A DNA stretch of 64,000 bases from Bradyrhizobium macuxiense (GTDB taxonomy: Bacteria > Pseudomonadota > Alphaproteobacteria > Rhizobiales > Xanthobacteraceae): the NCBI RefSeq assembly GCF_007993935.1, contig NZ_VITY01000007.1:1-64000 (forward strand), read 5' to 3'. The notes below the pieces were generated by a model. The model saw only the letters and a program-made list of their open reading frames with translations. It was not told the DNA's origin and did no database searches. Position 1 is the first letter of the stretch, and every line of letters begins with the position of its first letter. Below, piece by piece: positions 8,483-17,658 of the stretch. Position numbers and translations under genes: made by a program.

Positions 8483-9841
8483 TCAGCGGCGTTGCCCGGC
8501 CATGACGACGACGCTGCCGGCATCGCGGGATTGGCCCACGGTGCGGAACAGGTCGGCCGGCAAGGTCTGCCACGGCGCGATCTCGATGATCCGGTTGTTC
8601 GCGCTGGTGGCTGCCGATTTCGCCGCGCGGATATCGTCCTGCCAGGGGCAGAGCGCCAGCTCGAGCCGGCCGAACCCGCCGCAATCGGTGGCGAATGCGC
8701 CGGTGACTGCCTCGATGCTGGCAGCCATCTCGCGCGCGTCGCTGGTCGCGATGTCGCGCATGATCACCGTGATTGCGTTATTCGAGGCCGCCTGCGACTT
8801 GATCACGATCATGGCGTCGCGGCCGCCGCTGCGGCTGGCGCGCCGGGCGGGGCGCATCGCGACGCCGAATTCGGTGTCGGGTCCGAGATCGCTGTTGTCG
8901 GTGGGCAGGTTGTGAACGATCGTCGTATGGCGCGGCGTGCCCGCGTCCTCAATGGGAGCATGGTACGAGCGCGGCAGCCAGACGGTGTCGAGCGCCATCT
9001 GCGACGAGGTCAGGCTCCAGGCCTGATCGAGCAGGTAGCCCTCCCAGACCGCGGGATAGGCGGTCGCGATGTGATGCCAGTTGCGCAGCAGCGCTTCGGC
9101 GGCCGGGGAACGGCCGACATACAGAGTGCGCGCCGACATCTCCCACCGGTTCCACTTGTGGAGCGCGATGTCGCAATCGAGCAATGACGGCAGCAGCGGC
9201 GGCTCGCTGAGCATTGCATCGGCCTCGATGAAGAGCAGCGGCTCGCGGTGCTCTTGCCACATCCGCAGCAAGAAGCCGGACTTCTCGGATGGGCGCATGT
9301 GCTCGCCATCGGCGGTGTCGATCGGCACGATGTCGGAGGCGATCTCGAATTCGGCCAGCTTCTCCCGAAGCGCGCGGGCATGGTCGTCGCCGCGGGCGCG
9401 CGGATAGCAGGAGACCACGCGCAGCGCTGCGTTGGATCGCGAGCCCCCCGCCGGCGCGATCGGGCGCCAGTTGAGGCCGCCCCACCACATCTCGTGCGGA
9501 CCGTCGAAGCTCGGCCCGATCGTCCCGAAGTCGGCTAGCTTGGACTTCAGGAAATCGAAGGCGGGATTCTCGCCGAACGGGACAACGACTGCGCAGTCGG
9601 TGCGGAGCGACCGGTAGAACAATTCGGCGGCGGGGCCGCTCGGCGGTTCAACGACGATGATGACGCCATGGTCCCGCCCCGGCACCGAGCTGGCCCGATG
9701 GACGGTCGCGCCTCCGAGCTGGTCGGACAGCCATGCGAGCCGCCGGCGCTGTGCAGCGCTCATCCGGATGCCGTCGGCCGCCAGTAATTGATCGAAATTC
9801 GTCTGCAAGCCGTCCGCTTGCGCCGTGTCAGCCGAAATCAT
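8483..9841 (-). CDS. Putative glycosyltransferase-like protein
   Basis: A 452-residue soluble protein. The middle third has features of a nucleotide-diphospho-sugar glycosyltransferase: a beta-strand ALRVVSCYPRARGDDHA, then LFIEADAMLSEPPLLPSLL, which places acidic residues where a DxD metal motif would lie, and HKWNRWEMSARTLYVGRSP downstream. The C-terminal 120 residues are a separate domain I cannot name. The start at 9841 is preceded by GAGGGG. It sits 34 bases upstream of the formyltransferase and 58 bases downstream of the HAD gene, so the three are probably one transcript. Glycosyltransferase function is a moderate-strength inference. Confidence 0.55.
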   Translation of the reverse strand: MISADTAQADGLQTNFDQLLAADGIRMSAAQRRRLAWLSDQLGGATVHRASSVPGRDHGVIIVVEPPSGPAAELFYRSLRTDCAVVVPFGENPAFDFLKSKLADFGTIGPSFDGPHEMWWGGLNWRPIAPAGGSRSNAALRVVSCYPRARGDDHARALREKLAEFEIASDIVPIDTADGEHMRPSEKSGFLLRMWQEHREPLLFIEADAMLSEPPLLPSLLDCDIALHKWNRWEMSARTLYVGRSPAAEALLRNWHHIATAYPAVWEGYLLDQAWSLTSSQMALDTVWLPRSYHAPIEDAGTPRHTTIVHNLPTDNSDLGPDTEFGVAMRPARRASRSGGRDAMIVIKSQAASNNAITVIMRDIATSDAREMAASIEAVTGAFATDCGGFGRLELALCPWQDDIRAAKSAATSANNRIIEIAPWQTLPADLFRTVGQSRDAGSVVVMAGQRR

Positions 9842-9899
9842 GCCCGCGCTACCCCTCGTTAACGTTCTACGGGCGGGGCGGCCAGATCAGGCGGACAAA

Positions 9900-12392
9900 T
9901 CAGTTGCCGTCGATTGCCTGCGCGCCGTTGCCCGCGCGCCAGGACAGCGTGGCAGAGGGGGCCCCGTTGCCGTCACGATCCTCGACCGCAAGGATGCGGT
10001 CATGGTCGAGCGCGGTCAGCGCGATCGTGTAGATTGCAACATCGTCTTGGAAGCCGTCGACCGGGATCAGCAGCATGCCGTCGTCACCGGCGGCGCGGAA
10101 CTGACGGCCGCTCCTTTCCAGGCCGGCGTCCATGAGCCGTGTTTCCGCGATCGTCCTCACGTTCGAACTCTCCGCAGCCTTCGCGGCGCTCTCGCCGTAT
10201 TGCACCGTGATGCCATGGAGCATTCCGTGACGGGTGAACTTTGCCAGCGGCAGCGCGATGGTCGCGACCGCCATGCGGCGCGACAGCGGAACCCGCAGGC
10301 GGAGGTCGCCGAGCCCGGTATGATAGACGCTGACGGATTCCAGCGATGCCTCGCCGTCGCGCCCGAACAGGCCGACCTGCAAGGTCCCGCATTGCGCCTC
10401 GCCGAACACGTTCGCGGGCAGACGATTGGCGCCGAACAACGTGTAGAGATAGGCGTGCGACGGCGACAGCGCAGCAAAGCTGCCGGCCAGCCACATCGGC
10501 GGGGCCGGGGCCGTGCATGCCGTCGAGAGTCCGCGGGCGATGATGCAATCGTTGATGAAGTTGGCGTCGAGCAGCGGCGCCAGCGCCTGCGTGCCGAGGT
10601 TGACGTCATGCTTGATGCCGCCAAGCAGCACGAGCTCGTCGTCATCGGGCAGCAGCAGCAGGCGTCCGAGCACGGCAGCGGCCCAGCGTGCCGCAACAAT
10701 GGGATCCGCGTCGGGCTGCAATGCGTAGCGCGGTGCCAGCTCCCGGGCGCGCGCTGTATAGGCGAGTGTCCCGGATTGCACCTCGTTCGCCAGCGCGAGC
10801 TGAGCGGCCGGGCGCTGATCGCCTTCGCGCAACACCTCGCCGCCGCGATAGTCACGCGCCGATCCCTCATCAGAGCAGCAAAGCTGCTCCAGCAACGCGA
10901 CGTTGCGGATCAGCATGCGCTTGACGTGCGGCGTGACGATCCGGTCCGAGATCAGGCCTTCCGCGGTGTCGTCATCGGCGATGTCGTCGAAGGCATCGTC
11001 GAGCGTCAGCAGATAGGCGCCATGCAGGCGGATGCGAATGCCCTCGCGATCGAAGATGCGCCGCAGCGACTTCTGTACGCTTGCGGAGTAGCCGAGGTCG
11101 ACGAGGATCAGGTCGGTGCAGCCGTCGAAATCCGCGATCTTGGCGCGAAGATAGGAGAGCAGGCGCGCGCGGACGCCGGCGGCGATATCGGTGATTTCGC
11201 GCGGGTCCATCAGATCGGGCAGGGCGTCGGCGAGCTCGCGGCCGCTCGCAATGCCGTCGGGATACTGCGCGAAGAACTTCATCACGGCAGGTGGCTGTAC
11301 CTTGACGATGTCGACGAAGGTCGGCGCGTCGATCCTGACGACGCGGCTCAGCAGCTCGCTGAGAGGCTCGAGCGTATCGGCGGACCCGACCAGGCTGACG
11401 CGGCGATTGATCTCGACATAGGCGCCGGTTTCGCCATGGCCTGATTGCCAGACGCGGTACGACAGCAGACCGTCGCGGCCGAGGAATCCGACCGCGACGC
11501 GCGCGCCCTCGCGCGCCAGCGCAGCGCGCCGCGCTTCGATGAATGCGTCGAACGATGCCATGACAGGGCCGAGCACGGTCACGCCAAGATTGAAAGCCGG
11601 AGAATGCTCTGCGCTCCGTGCGCTCACCACGCGCCGCAGCGTGCGTGCGCCGCAATCGAGCCGCGACGGCTGATCGGGACACAGCAATTCGAACACTGAT
11701 GTTTCGCGCTGAAGCTTCGATGCCAGCGCCGCGCTGGCCTGCGGATAGTAGCGCGGGCGGATGCCGTAGCGGCCGGCGCCCTTGATGTCGGCGTTGTGAT
11801 TGTCGCCGATGTGGAACGAGCTCGTCGCATCGACGCCCTGCTCGGCGAGATAGGCCTCGAACAGCGCCTCGCTCTTGCTGCTGCCGTGATCGCAGGATGC
11901 GTAGAGGAAATCCCAGCTCAGTCCCGGGCTGCAGGACCGCAGCAGCTGCGCGAGCTGGTCGGTGCTCCAGTAGGTGTCGGAGATGAAGCCGGTGCGGAAA
12001 CCGCCGCGCCTCATGTCCATATATTGCTCGAGCATTTCCGGATTGACGCGACACAGCTCGAGCTCGGCTTCGAACTCGATCTGCGCGAGATCGCGGCTCA
12101 GGTCGAACAGCCTGAACGGAAAGTACTTATAGATATCGGTGATGCGCACTTCGGTGGAGCCGCTGCGCTCCAGCGCCAGCTTGCGCGCACGCGCCTCCGC
12201 CTGGATTCGATGCTGAACGAAACTGACCGACATGTTCGGAAATTTTTCAGCAATGCGCGAAAGCTGAAAAACCCTTTCAAATATGCCATCCGGCGTCGTG
12301 CAGGCACGCAACAGAAATGTATCGAAAACATCGAACGAACATGCAGAAACATTCTGCGCTCGACGCGTTGCGTCGACCGTCATGATCGTCAT
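9900..12392 (-). CDS. Large HAD-superfamily protein
   Basis: An 830-residue protein. The N-terminus carries HAD motif I (SFDVFDTFLLR). Motif II lies at RTGFISDTYWS, and a late motif at FHIGDNHNADIKGA supplies the acidic metal ligands, so residues 1-230 form a complete HAD-like hydrolase/phosphatase domain. The remaining 600 residues include segments such as VGFLGRDGLLSYRVW and ILVDLGYSASVQKSL, similar to large HAD proteins found in polysaccharide and glycan gene clusters. The extreme C-terminus looks like a beta-sandwich. I prefer ATG 12392 (GGGAA upstream) to the TTG at 12398. It heads the operon with the putative glycosyltransferase and formyltransferase. Confidence 0.72.
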   Translation of the reverse strand: MTIMTVDATRRAQNVSACSFDVFDTFLLRACTTPDGIFERVFQLSRIAEKFPNMSVSFVQHRIQAEARARKLALERSGSTEVRITDIYKYFPFRLFDLSRDLAQIEFEAELELCRVNPEMLEQYMDMRRGGFRTGFISDTYWSTDQLAQLLRSCSPGLSWDFLYASCDHGSSKSEALFEAYLAEQGVDATSSFHIGDNHNADIKGAGRYGIRPRYYPQASAALASKLQRETSVFELLCPDQPSRLDCGARTLRRVVSARSAEHSPAFNLGVTVLGPVMASFDAFIEARRAALAREGARVAVGFLGRDGLLSYRVWQSGHGETGAYVEINRRVSLVGSADTLEPLSELLSRVVRIDAPTFVDIVKVQPPAVMKFFAQYPDGIASGRELADALPDLMDPREITDIAAGVRARLLSYLRAKIADFDGCTDLILVDLGYSASVQKSLRRIFDREGIRIRLHGAYLLTLDDAFDDIADDDTAEGLISDRIVTPHVKRMLIRNVALLEQLCCSDEGSARDYRGGEVLREGDQRPAAQLALANEVQSGTLAYTARARELAPRYALQPDADPIVAARWAAAVLGRLLLLPDDDELVLLGGIKHDVNLGTQALAPLLDANFINDCIIARGLSTACTAPAPPMWLAGSFAALSPSHAYLYTLFGANRLPANVFGEAQCGTLQVGLFGRDGEASLESVSVYHTGLGDLRLRVPLSRRMAVATIALPLAKFTRHGMLHGITVQYGESAAKAAESSNVRTIAETRLMDAGLERSGRQFRAAGDDGMLLIPVDGFQDDVAIYTIALTALDHDRILAVEDRDGNGAPSATLSWRAGNGAQAIDGN

Positions 12393-12900
12393 GCGCAAAA
12401 TTCCCGCCAGTCCTCATGCGTTGAACGCTTGCGTGAGACAAATCAGGCGCGATGATTCAAAAAAGTTGATGCGGGATTCGAAAACGCGCGCTTCGCGACT
12501 GACAGATTCAAAAAATCCGATAACGTCGAAATAGTGATTCGGAAAAAATTGCCTAGTCGCAATCGTCGAATGCAAGATGGCGACCAACGGCGATGGATCA
12601 CTCGCATGCTCCGCGCATGCATGTGTTCGCGTAGCGTTAGTTGATGTGACAACAGCGATTTCCGGCGCGACGAACTTTTCCGCGGGCATGCGAGGCGATG
12701 CTGAACGACTGCTCCAGACTCCGTAGAATTGCTGGCTGCGCTTCCGCGCAGCGGCAGCTTTTGCCGGGCGGTCGGCAAAAACATCCAGCTAAGCATTTGA
12801 AAAACAACGAAAAAAATTCGCCTGGTTTGCTCGGCCCCTCCGTTCAACGCTCAGAAGCCGCATGGGATGTGTGCCTGCGGCGTTGGTTGGAGAGCGGCGG
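12393..12900. other. Long divergent intergenic region upstream of the ECF sigma gene
   Basis: About 500 bases separate the HAD gene (minus) and the sigma factor gene (plus). It is AT-richer than the flanks, contains scattered A/T tracts, and holds two adjacent hairpins at 12735-12780. No convincing gene is seen on either strand. It most likely holds the divergent promoters and a long leader of the sigma gene. Confidence 0.5.
12735..12780. promoter_or_regulatory. Tandem hairpins in the sigma-factor leader
   Basis: GCTGCGC/GCGCAGC with a TTCC loop (12735-12752) is followed directly by TTTTGCCG/CGGCAAAA with a 6-base loop (12759-12780). The second has A/T on both flanks and could terminate transcription in either direction. 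They lie 120 bases upstream of the sigma start. Confidence 0.45.
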
Positions 12901-13602
12901 ATGAGTTACGCGCTTGATGTGATGGCAGCAGTCGAGGTGGAGGCCACCGCGGCCGCGGCTGCGCCGGTCGAAGCTGCTGCTCCCTGGAGCAGCGTCCCCA
13001 CGGTTGCCGATGCGGGCCCGCTCGACACCGTCGAGATCCAGGACGAGGACAAGGACCTGCTCGACCGCCTCGCCGCCGGCGACGAGGCGGCATTTCGTGC
13101 TCTCGTCGAACGCCATGTCGATCGCGCGTACGCGATCGCGCTGCGCATCGTCGGCAACGCCGCAGATGCCGAAGACGTGGTGCAGGATACGATGCTGAAG
13201 GTGTGGACGCATCGCGGCCGCTGGCAGCATGGCCGCGCCAAGTTCTCGACCTGGCTCTATCGCGTCGTCAGCAACCGTTGCATCGATCTGCGCCGCAAGC
13301 CGCGCACCGAGAACGTCGACGTCGTGCCGGAGGTCGCCGACACGCAGCTCGACGCAAGCACGGTCATCGAGCGCAACGAGATCGGCAATCTGCTGGAGGT
13401 CGCGATGCAGCGGCTGCCCGAGCAGCAGCGCGTCGCGGTGATCCTCTCGTATCACGAGAACATGAGCAACGGCGAGATCGCCGAGGTGATGGACACGACC
13501 GTGGCCGCAGTGGAGTCGCTGCTCAAGCGCGGGCGGCAACAGCTGCGCGAGATGCTCAAGCGGCACGAACGTGACCTGCGCGGCGCGTTTACCGACTGCT
13601 AA
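12901..13602 (+). CDS. ECF-type RNA polymerase sigma factor
   Basis: A 233-residue sigma-70 family protein of the extracytoplasmic-function class. After an Ala/Glu/Val-rich N-terminal extension of about 45 residues comes sigma-2 (DEAAFRALVERHVDRAY through DAEDVVQDTMLKVW) and then sigma-4 (LPEQQRVAVILSYHENMSNGEIAEVM with the HTH helix AVESLLKRGRQQLR). I use ATG 12901, preceded by GAGAGCGGCGG, rather than the ATG at 12862. It lies 139 bases upstream of the flagellin gene on the same strand, with no anti-sigma gene adjacent. Control of the flagellar cluster is plausible but unproven. Confidence 0.87.
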   Translation: MSYALDVMAAVEVEATAAAAAPVEAAAPWSSVPTVADAGPLDTVEIQDEDKDLLDRLAAGDEAAFRALVERHVDRAYAIALRIVGNAADAEDVVQDTMLKVWTHRGRWQHGRAKFSTWLYRVVSNRCIDLRRKPRTENVDVVPEVADTQLDASTVIERNEIGNLLEVAMQRLPEQQRVAVILSYHENMSNGEIAEVMDTTVAAVESLLKRGRQQLREMLKRHERDLRGAFTDC

Positions 13603-13741
13603 CCATAAATTTCGGCTTCTGAAGATTTCGCGCCTGACCACCGGCGGCCGACCCGTTTGATCGGGCGGACGGGGGCTGGAACCGCGTCACCTCACTTTTC
13701 ACGATGCGGCATGCCATGCCCCATCAGCACAGGAGCTACTC

Positions 13742-14566
13742 ATGCCCGCAATTTCCACCAACACCGCCGCCAACTCCGCGGTCCGTTACCTCAACATCAA
13801 CTCGCAGCAGGAAACCAGCGCGCTGTCGAAGCTGTCGAGCGGCTCGCGCATCACCTCCGCTTCCGACGACGCAGCCGGCCTTGCGATCTCAACCCGCATC
13901 TCTTCTGACATCACGACGCTGCAGCAGGCCGCTACCAACGCCGCGCAGGCGACCTCGATCCTGCAGACCGCCGACGGCGGCGCCTCCAACATCTCGGACA
14001 TCCTGGCCCGCATGAAGTCGCTGGCCTCCGAGTCCGCCTCCGGCACCGTCGCGGACTCCAGCCGCGCCTACATCAACTCGGAATTCACGCAGCTCAAAGG
14101 CGAAATCGACTCCATCGCAAGCGGCACCCGCTACAGCAGCCAGAGCTTGCTCGATGGTTCGAGCGTGTTCTCCTCGGGCGTCTCGGTGCTGGTCGGCTCG
14201 ACCTCGGCCGACACCATCACGATCACCCTGACCAGCCTGACGGCGTCCTCGCTCGGCGTGACCTCGCTCGACGTCTCCAGCCTGTCGAGCGCCACCAGCG
14301 CGATGTCGGCTCTCGACAGCGCGATCGACACCGTGTCGTCCGCCCGCGCCGAGATCGGTGCCCAGGAATCGCGCTTCAACTTCTCGGCCGACTCGATCTC
14401 GACCCAGACCCAGAACCTGCAGTCCGCCAATTCGGCGATCAAGGACGTCGATATCGCCTCCGAACAGGCGACGCTGTCCTCGGCCGAAGTGAAGACCCAG
14501 GCTGCGGTCTCGGCGGAAACCGCGGCGAACCAGATGCCGCAGTACCTGCTGAAGCTGCTCGGCTAA
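13742..14566 (+). CDS. fliC: Flagellin
   Basis: A 274-residue flagellin, short because the variable D2/D3 region is almost absent. The conserved N-terminal D0/D1 helix is present (AVRYLNINSQQETSALSKLSSG, followed by SASDDAAGLAIS), and so is the C-terminal helix ending ANQMPQYLLKLLG. There is no Cys, and the central part (residues 135-190) is very Ser/Thr-rich and could accept O-glycans. AGGAGCT lies 7 bases before the ATG. A strong terminator follows, so flagellin can be made in excess over the downstream cap and hook genes. The export chaperone FliS is encoded two genes downstream. Confidence 0.95.
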   Translation: MPAISTNTAANSAVRYLNINSQQETSALSKLSSGSRITSASDDAAGLAISTRISSDITTLQQAATNAAQATSILQTADGGASNISDILARMKSLASESASGTVADSSRAYINSEFTQLKGEIDSIASGTRYSSQSLLDGSSVFSSGVSVLVGSTSADTITITLTSLTASSLGVTSLDVSSLSSATSAMSALDSAIDTVSSARAEIGAQESRFNFSADSISTQTQNLQSANSAIKDVDIASEQATLSSAEVKTQAAVSAETAANQMPQYLLKLLG

Positions 14567-14576
14567 TTCGACGGAC

Positions 14577-14607
14577 AAATCGGGCCGGCATGATGCCGGC
14601 CCGATTT
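14577..14607 (+). terminator. Rho-independent-type terminator after flagellin
   Basis: A perfect 14-bp inverted repeat, AAATCGGGCCGGCA / TGCCGGCCCGATTT with a TGA loop, begins 10 bases after the flagellin stop and ends in ATTTCTATT. The A/T flanks make it usable on both strands. Confidence 0.85.
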
Positions 14608-14629
14608 CTATTGCGGCGGAAGTGTCGAT

Positions 14630-16336
14630 ATGACGGTTAGCAGCGCCACCTCGGGCACCTCGAGCACATCAAGCACGACGTCGGCGAGCTCCGCCAGCAC
14701 GGTGACCACGACCGGCACCACCAATTCGGCCAGTATCGACTGGAGTGCCCTGATCGAGGCCGAGGTCAACGCCAAGCTGGCCGCGGCGACCACGATCACC
14801 ACGTCGATCACCGCCAACCAGGCCAAGATAACGGCCTACCAATCCCTGCAGACCGAGCTGTCGACGCTGGCCACCGGGCTGTCGTCGCTCAGCACCTCGA
14901 TCATCAACTCGATCGCCACCAACGCGTTCGCCACGCGTTCGGCAACGATCGCCTCCACCGGCGACGTCAGCGCGTCCTCGGCGCTCAACATGAGCGTCAA
15001 CAGCGGCTCGGCCACCGGCGATCACACGCTCCAGATCACCCAGCTCGCGACCGCGCAGAAAGTGATCGGCTCCTCGCAGTCGAGCACGTCGACGGCGCTG
15101 GGCCTCGCCGGCACGTTCTCGCTCGGGCTGGCCGGCGGCAACAGCACGGCGATCTCGATCACCAGCGGGATGTCGATGCAGGATGTCGTCGACACCATCA
15201 ACGCCCAGACCTCGACCACCAATGTCCAGGCCTCGATCGTTCAGGTGTCGAGCGAGTCCTATGAGATGGTGTTGACGGGGACCCAGGACGCCGCAAACAT
15301 CACCTATTCGTCGACCTCGGGCGACGACATCCTGAACAAGCTCGGCGTCACCGACACGACGGGAGCCTTCACCGACGTGCTGCAGAAGGCGCAGTCCGCG
15401 CAATTCACGCTCGACGGCATCGCGCTCACCCGCAACACCAATGATATTTCCGACGTGCTGTCGGGCGTCACCTTCGATCTGCTGCAGCCGACGCCGAGCG
15501 GCACCAGCCTGAACATCAGCATCCAGACCGACACCAGCCAGATCACGTCTGCGCTGCAGACCTTCGTCACCAACTACAACGCGTTTCGCGACCAGGTGAT
15601 CGCGCAGTCGGCGCAGAATTCCGACGGCACGGCCGCATCGAGCGCGGTGCTGTTCGGCGACAGCACGATGCGCGATATCATGACCCAGCTCCAGCAGGTG
15701 CTGAGCGGCTCGGTCAACGGCATGACGATGGCCGATCTTGGCCTGTCGTTCAACGAGAGCAACGAGCTGCAGCTCGACACCGGCACGCTGTCGACCGTGC
15801 TGACGCAGAATCTGGCGGGGGTCACCAAGCTGCTGTCGGCGCAGACCACGACGTCGTCGAGCCAGCTGAACGTCGTCAACACCGGCACCTCACCGCAATC
15901 CTTCACGCTCGACGTCACGGTGGATTCGACCGGCACGCTGAGCGGCGCATCCGTTGGCGGCGACAGCTCCGGCTTTTCTGTGGTCGGCAACACCATCATC
16001 GGCAATTCGGGCACGATCTACGCCGGCATGGCGTTCACCTACACCGGCTCGACCTCGCAATCGATCACCGTGTCGTCGACATCGGGTCTTGCGTCGCAGA
16101 TCTACCAGCTCGCGCACACCAGTGCCGGGACCACCGGTCAGCTGCAGACGCTGATCACCAATCTGCAGTCGCGCGACACCGATCTGCAGTCCCAGGTCAG
16201 CGACATCCAGAGCAATGCGGCGACGTTCAAGGCGCAGCTGCAGCTCCAATACGCCAATTACCAGGCCGCCATCGAAAGCGCGAACAACACGCTGGGCTAC
16301 CTGAGCGCCCTCCTGAACGCATCATCGAGTAAATAA
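14630..16336 (+). CDS. fliD: Flagellar filament capping protein FliD (HAP2)
   Basis: A 568-residue filament cap protein. The first 35 residues are almost pure Ser/Thr/Ala; the FliD N-terminal domain follows (IDWSALIEAEVNAKLAAATTI through LSTLATGLSSL). The C-terminal FliD domain includes LQTFVTNYNAFRDQVIAQS and the helical tail ending in LGYLSALLNASSSK. The protein is exported through the flagellar type III system and caps the filament during flagellin polymerisation. GGCGGAAG precedes the ATG. The stop overlaps the fliS start by one base, indicating translational coupling. Confidence 0.93.
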   Translation: MTVSSATSGTSSTSSTTSASSASTVTTTGTTNSASIDWSALIEAEVNAKLAAATTITTSITANQAKITAYQSLQTELSTLATGLSSLSTSIINSIATNAFATRSATIASTGDVSASSALNMSVNSGSATGDHTLQITQLATAQKVIGSSQSSTSTALGLAGTFSLGLAGGNSTAISITSGMSMQDVVDTINAQTSTTNVQASIVQVSSESYEMVLTGTQDAANITYSSTSGDDILNKLGVTDTTGAFTDVLQKAQSAQFTLDGIALTRNTNDISDVLSGVTFDLLQPTPSGTSLNISIQTDTSQITSALQTFVTNYNAFRDQVIAQSAQNSDGTAASSAVLFGDSTMRDIMTQLQQVLSGSVNGMTMADLGLSFNESNELQLDTGTLSTVLTQNLAGVTKLLSAQTTTSSSQLNVVNTGTSPQSFTLDVTVDSTGTLSGASVGGDSSGFSVVGNTIIGNSGTIYAGMAFTYTGSTSQSITVSSTSGLASQIYQLAHTSAGTTGQLQTLITNLQSRDTDLQSQVSDIQSNAATFKAQLQLQYANYQAAIESANNTLGYLSALLNASSSK

Positions 16337-16782
16337 TGACCCAGAATGCAATGGCCTACCACGCCAACAATGCCTATCGATCCGCCGCGGTGGCGGTGCC
16401 GCCGTTGAAGGCGGTGGTGATGCTGTGCGACGGCGCCATCACGTTTTTGCAGAAGGCGCTGGATGCGCAGGAGGCGAAGCGCTTCGAGGAAGGGCATGCC
16501 TATCTGACGCGGGCGACCGCGATCCTGCGCGGGCTGAGCCACCATCTCGACGTCACCCGCGGCGGCGCGATGGCCGATCGGCTGTTCCGGACCTACAATG
16601 CCCTGATCATTGCGTGCCTGCGCTCCTACGGCCGGCCGCATGCGAAGGAGAATTTCCGGCGCATCATCGCCAGCCTGACGGAACTCCGCGACGCCTGGAA
16701 ATTCGTCGAGGCAACCGCCGGCAAGGCCAGGACGCTCGACAAGACACCCGACAAGACGCTCGAATCAGCCGCCGGCCGCTGA
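16336..16782 (+). CDS. fliS: Flagellar export chaperone FliS
   Basis: A 148-residue helical protein of the FliS family with typical AYRSAAVAVPPLKAVVMLCDGAI and FLQKALDAQEAKRFEEGHAYLTRA segments. FliS binds the C-terminal helix of flagellin in the cytoplasm to prevent premature polymerisation. The ATG shares one base with the fliD stop. The last 20 residues (TLDKTPDKTLESAAGR) are a low-complexity tail beyond the usual fold. Confidence 0.93.
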   Translation: MTQNAMAYHANNAYRSAAVAVPPLKAVVMLCDGAITFLQKALDAQEAKRFEEGHAYLTRATAILRGLSHHLDVTRGGAMADRLFRTYNALIIACLRSYGRPHAKENFRRIIASLTELRDAWKFVEATAGKARTLDKTPDKTLESAAGR

Positions 16783-16875
16783 GCGCGGGGAAGGCGCGAA
16801 TCACTCGGCGAAGCGGCTTCTTCGGTGAGGGCAGGGCGTCCGGGCAGGCGTCCTGGTGGGGAAAATGGCCGCCCG

Positions 16876-17421
16876 ATGAGCACCATGCTGGACCTGACGC
16901 GCCGGCGGCGGAAATTGATTTCCGCCGTCCCCCGAATGCTTTATGACGGCCTTGGCGACGAGGCTGGATCTGCGCGCGGGATGGACGTTGCGACATTCGA
17001 GGACCTGATCGACCGGCTGGGGGAGGATCTGTCCCGCTGGCCCGACGATCAACGCCTTGCCGCCGCCCAGCTGCTCGCCTCCTCGGCCGAGGCGCGGACG
17101 CTCTATGAGCAGGCCAGCACAGTGCGCCGGGCGCTCGCGGCCCCGCCGGTTCGTGCCCCCAAGGGCCTCGCCGACCGCATCGTGACCGCGGCGGCGAAGC
17201 TCCCGCAAGAGAAATTGCCCCAAGAGGGACCGCCGCAAGCGCAGGCCGCTGAACCGCCGTCGCCCGAGGCGCAGCCGAACGATGCGCAAAGCCAAGGCGA
17301 GTCCGCCCAGCAAGGCAAGGTGCTGCCGGCTCTGTTGCTGGCGCTATGCCTGTTGCCCACGTTGGCGCCGCCGGCATTGATGCTCGGCGAACCGGATCTG
17401 CCGATCAGCCTCTCGCTCTAA
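16876..17421 (+). CDS. Small membrane-anchored protein with a DLSRWP motif (possible sigma regulator)
   Basis: A 181-residue protein. The middle has DVATFEDLIDRLGEDLSRWP followed by DDQRLAAAQLLASSAEARTLYEQA. A proline/glutamine-rich linker (residues 115-145) leads to one C-terminal membrane segment (LPALLLALCLLPTLAPPALML). Short proteins with the same D-SRWP layout and a C-terminal membrane helix commonly accompany ECF sigma genes in alphaproteobacteria. That makes it a candidate regulator of the sigma factor at 12901, but this is inference. The start is uncertain: ATG 16876 or the in-frame ATG at 16885. Confidence 0.6.
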   Translation: MSTMLDLTRRRRKLISAVPRMLYDGLGDEAGSARGMDVATFEDLIDRLGEDLSRWPDDQRLAAAQLLASSAEARTLYEQASTVRRALAAPPVRAPKGLADRIVTAAAKLPQEKLPQEGPPQAQAAEPPSPEAQPNDAQSQGESAQQGKVLPALLLALCLLPTLAPPALMLGEPDLPISLSL

Positions 17422-17658
17422 GCTCTCCGCATCTCCTTGATGGCAGGCCGTGCGTTCTCGCGGCGACTTGGCCTGTGCGCGTTTGCAAGCTTCGAGACTG
17501 CGGCCGATCGGCAAATTCTGCCGATTAATCAAGCGATTCCGCGCCGATGAATCCGCGCCTGAAATCGGCGCCTCATCCGTTTTATCTGCGAACGACTTCA
17601 CGATCCCAATGTTCCAACGCGTTCCGCCGCCTTAGCCCGCGGCGAAGAGAGCCTTGTC

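Noticed and set aside
17515..17530. GCCGATTAA, resembling the -10 element of a flagellar sigma-28 promoter upstream of flgD
   Set aside because: No TAAA element at the required 15-base spacing; a chance match in this region is likely.
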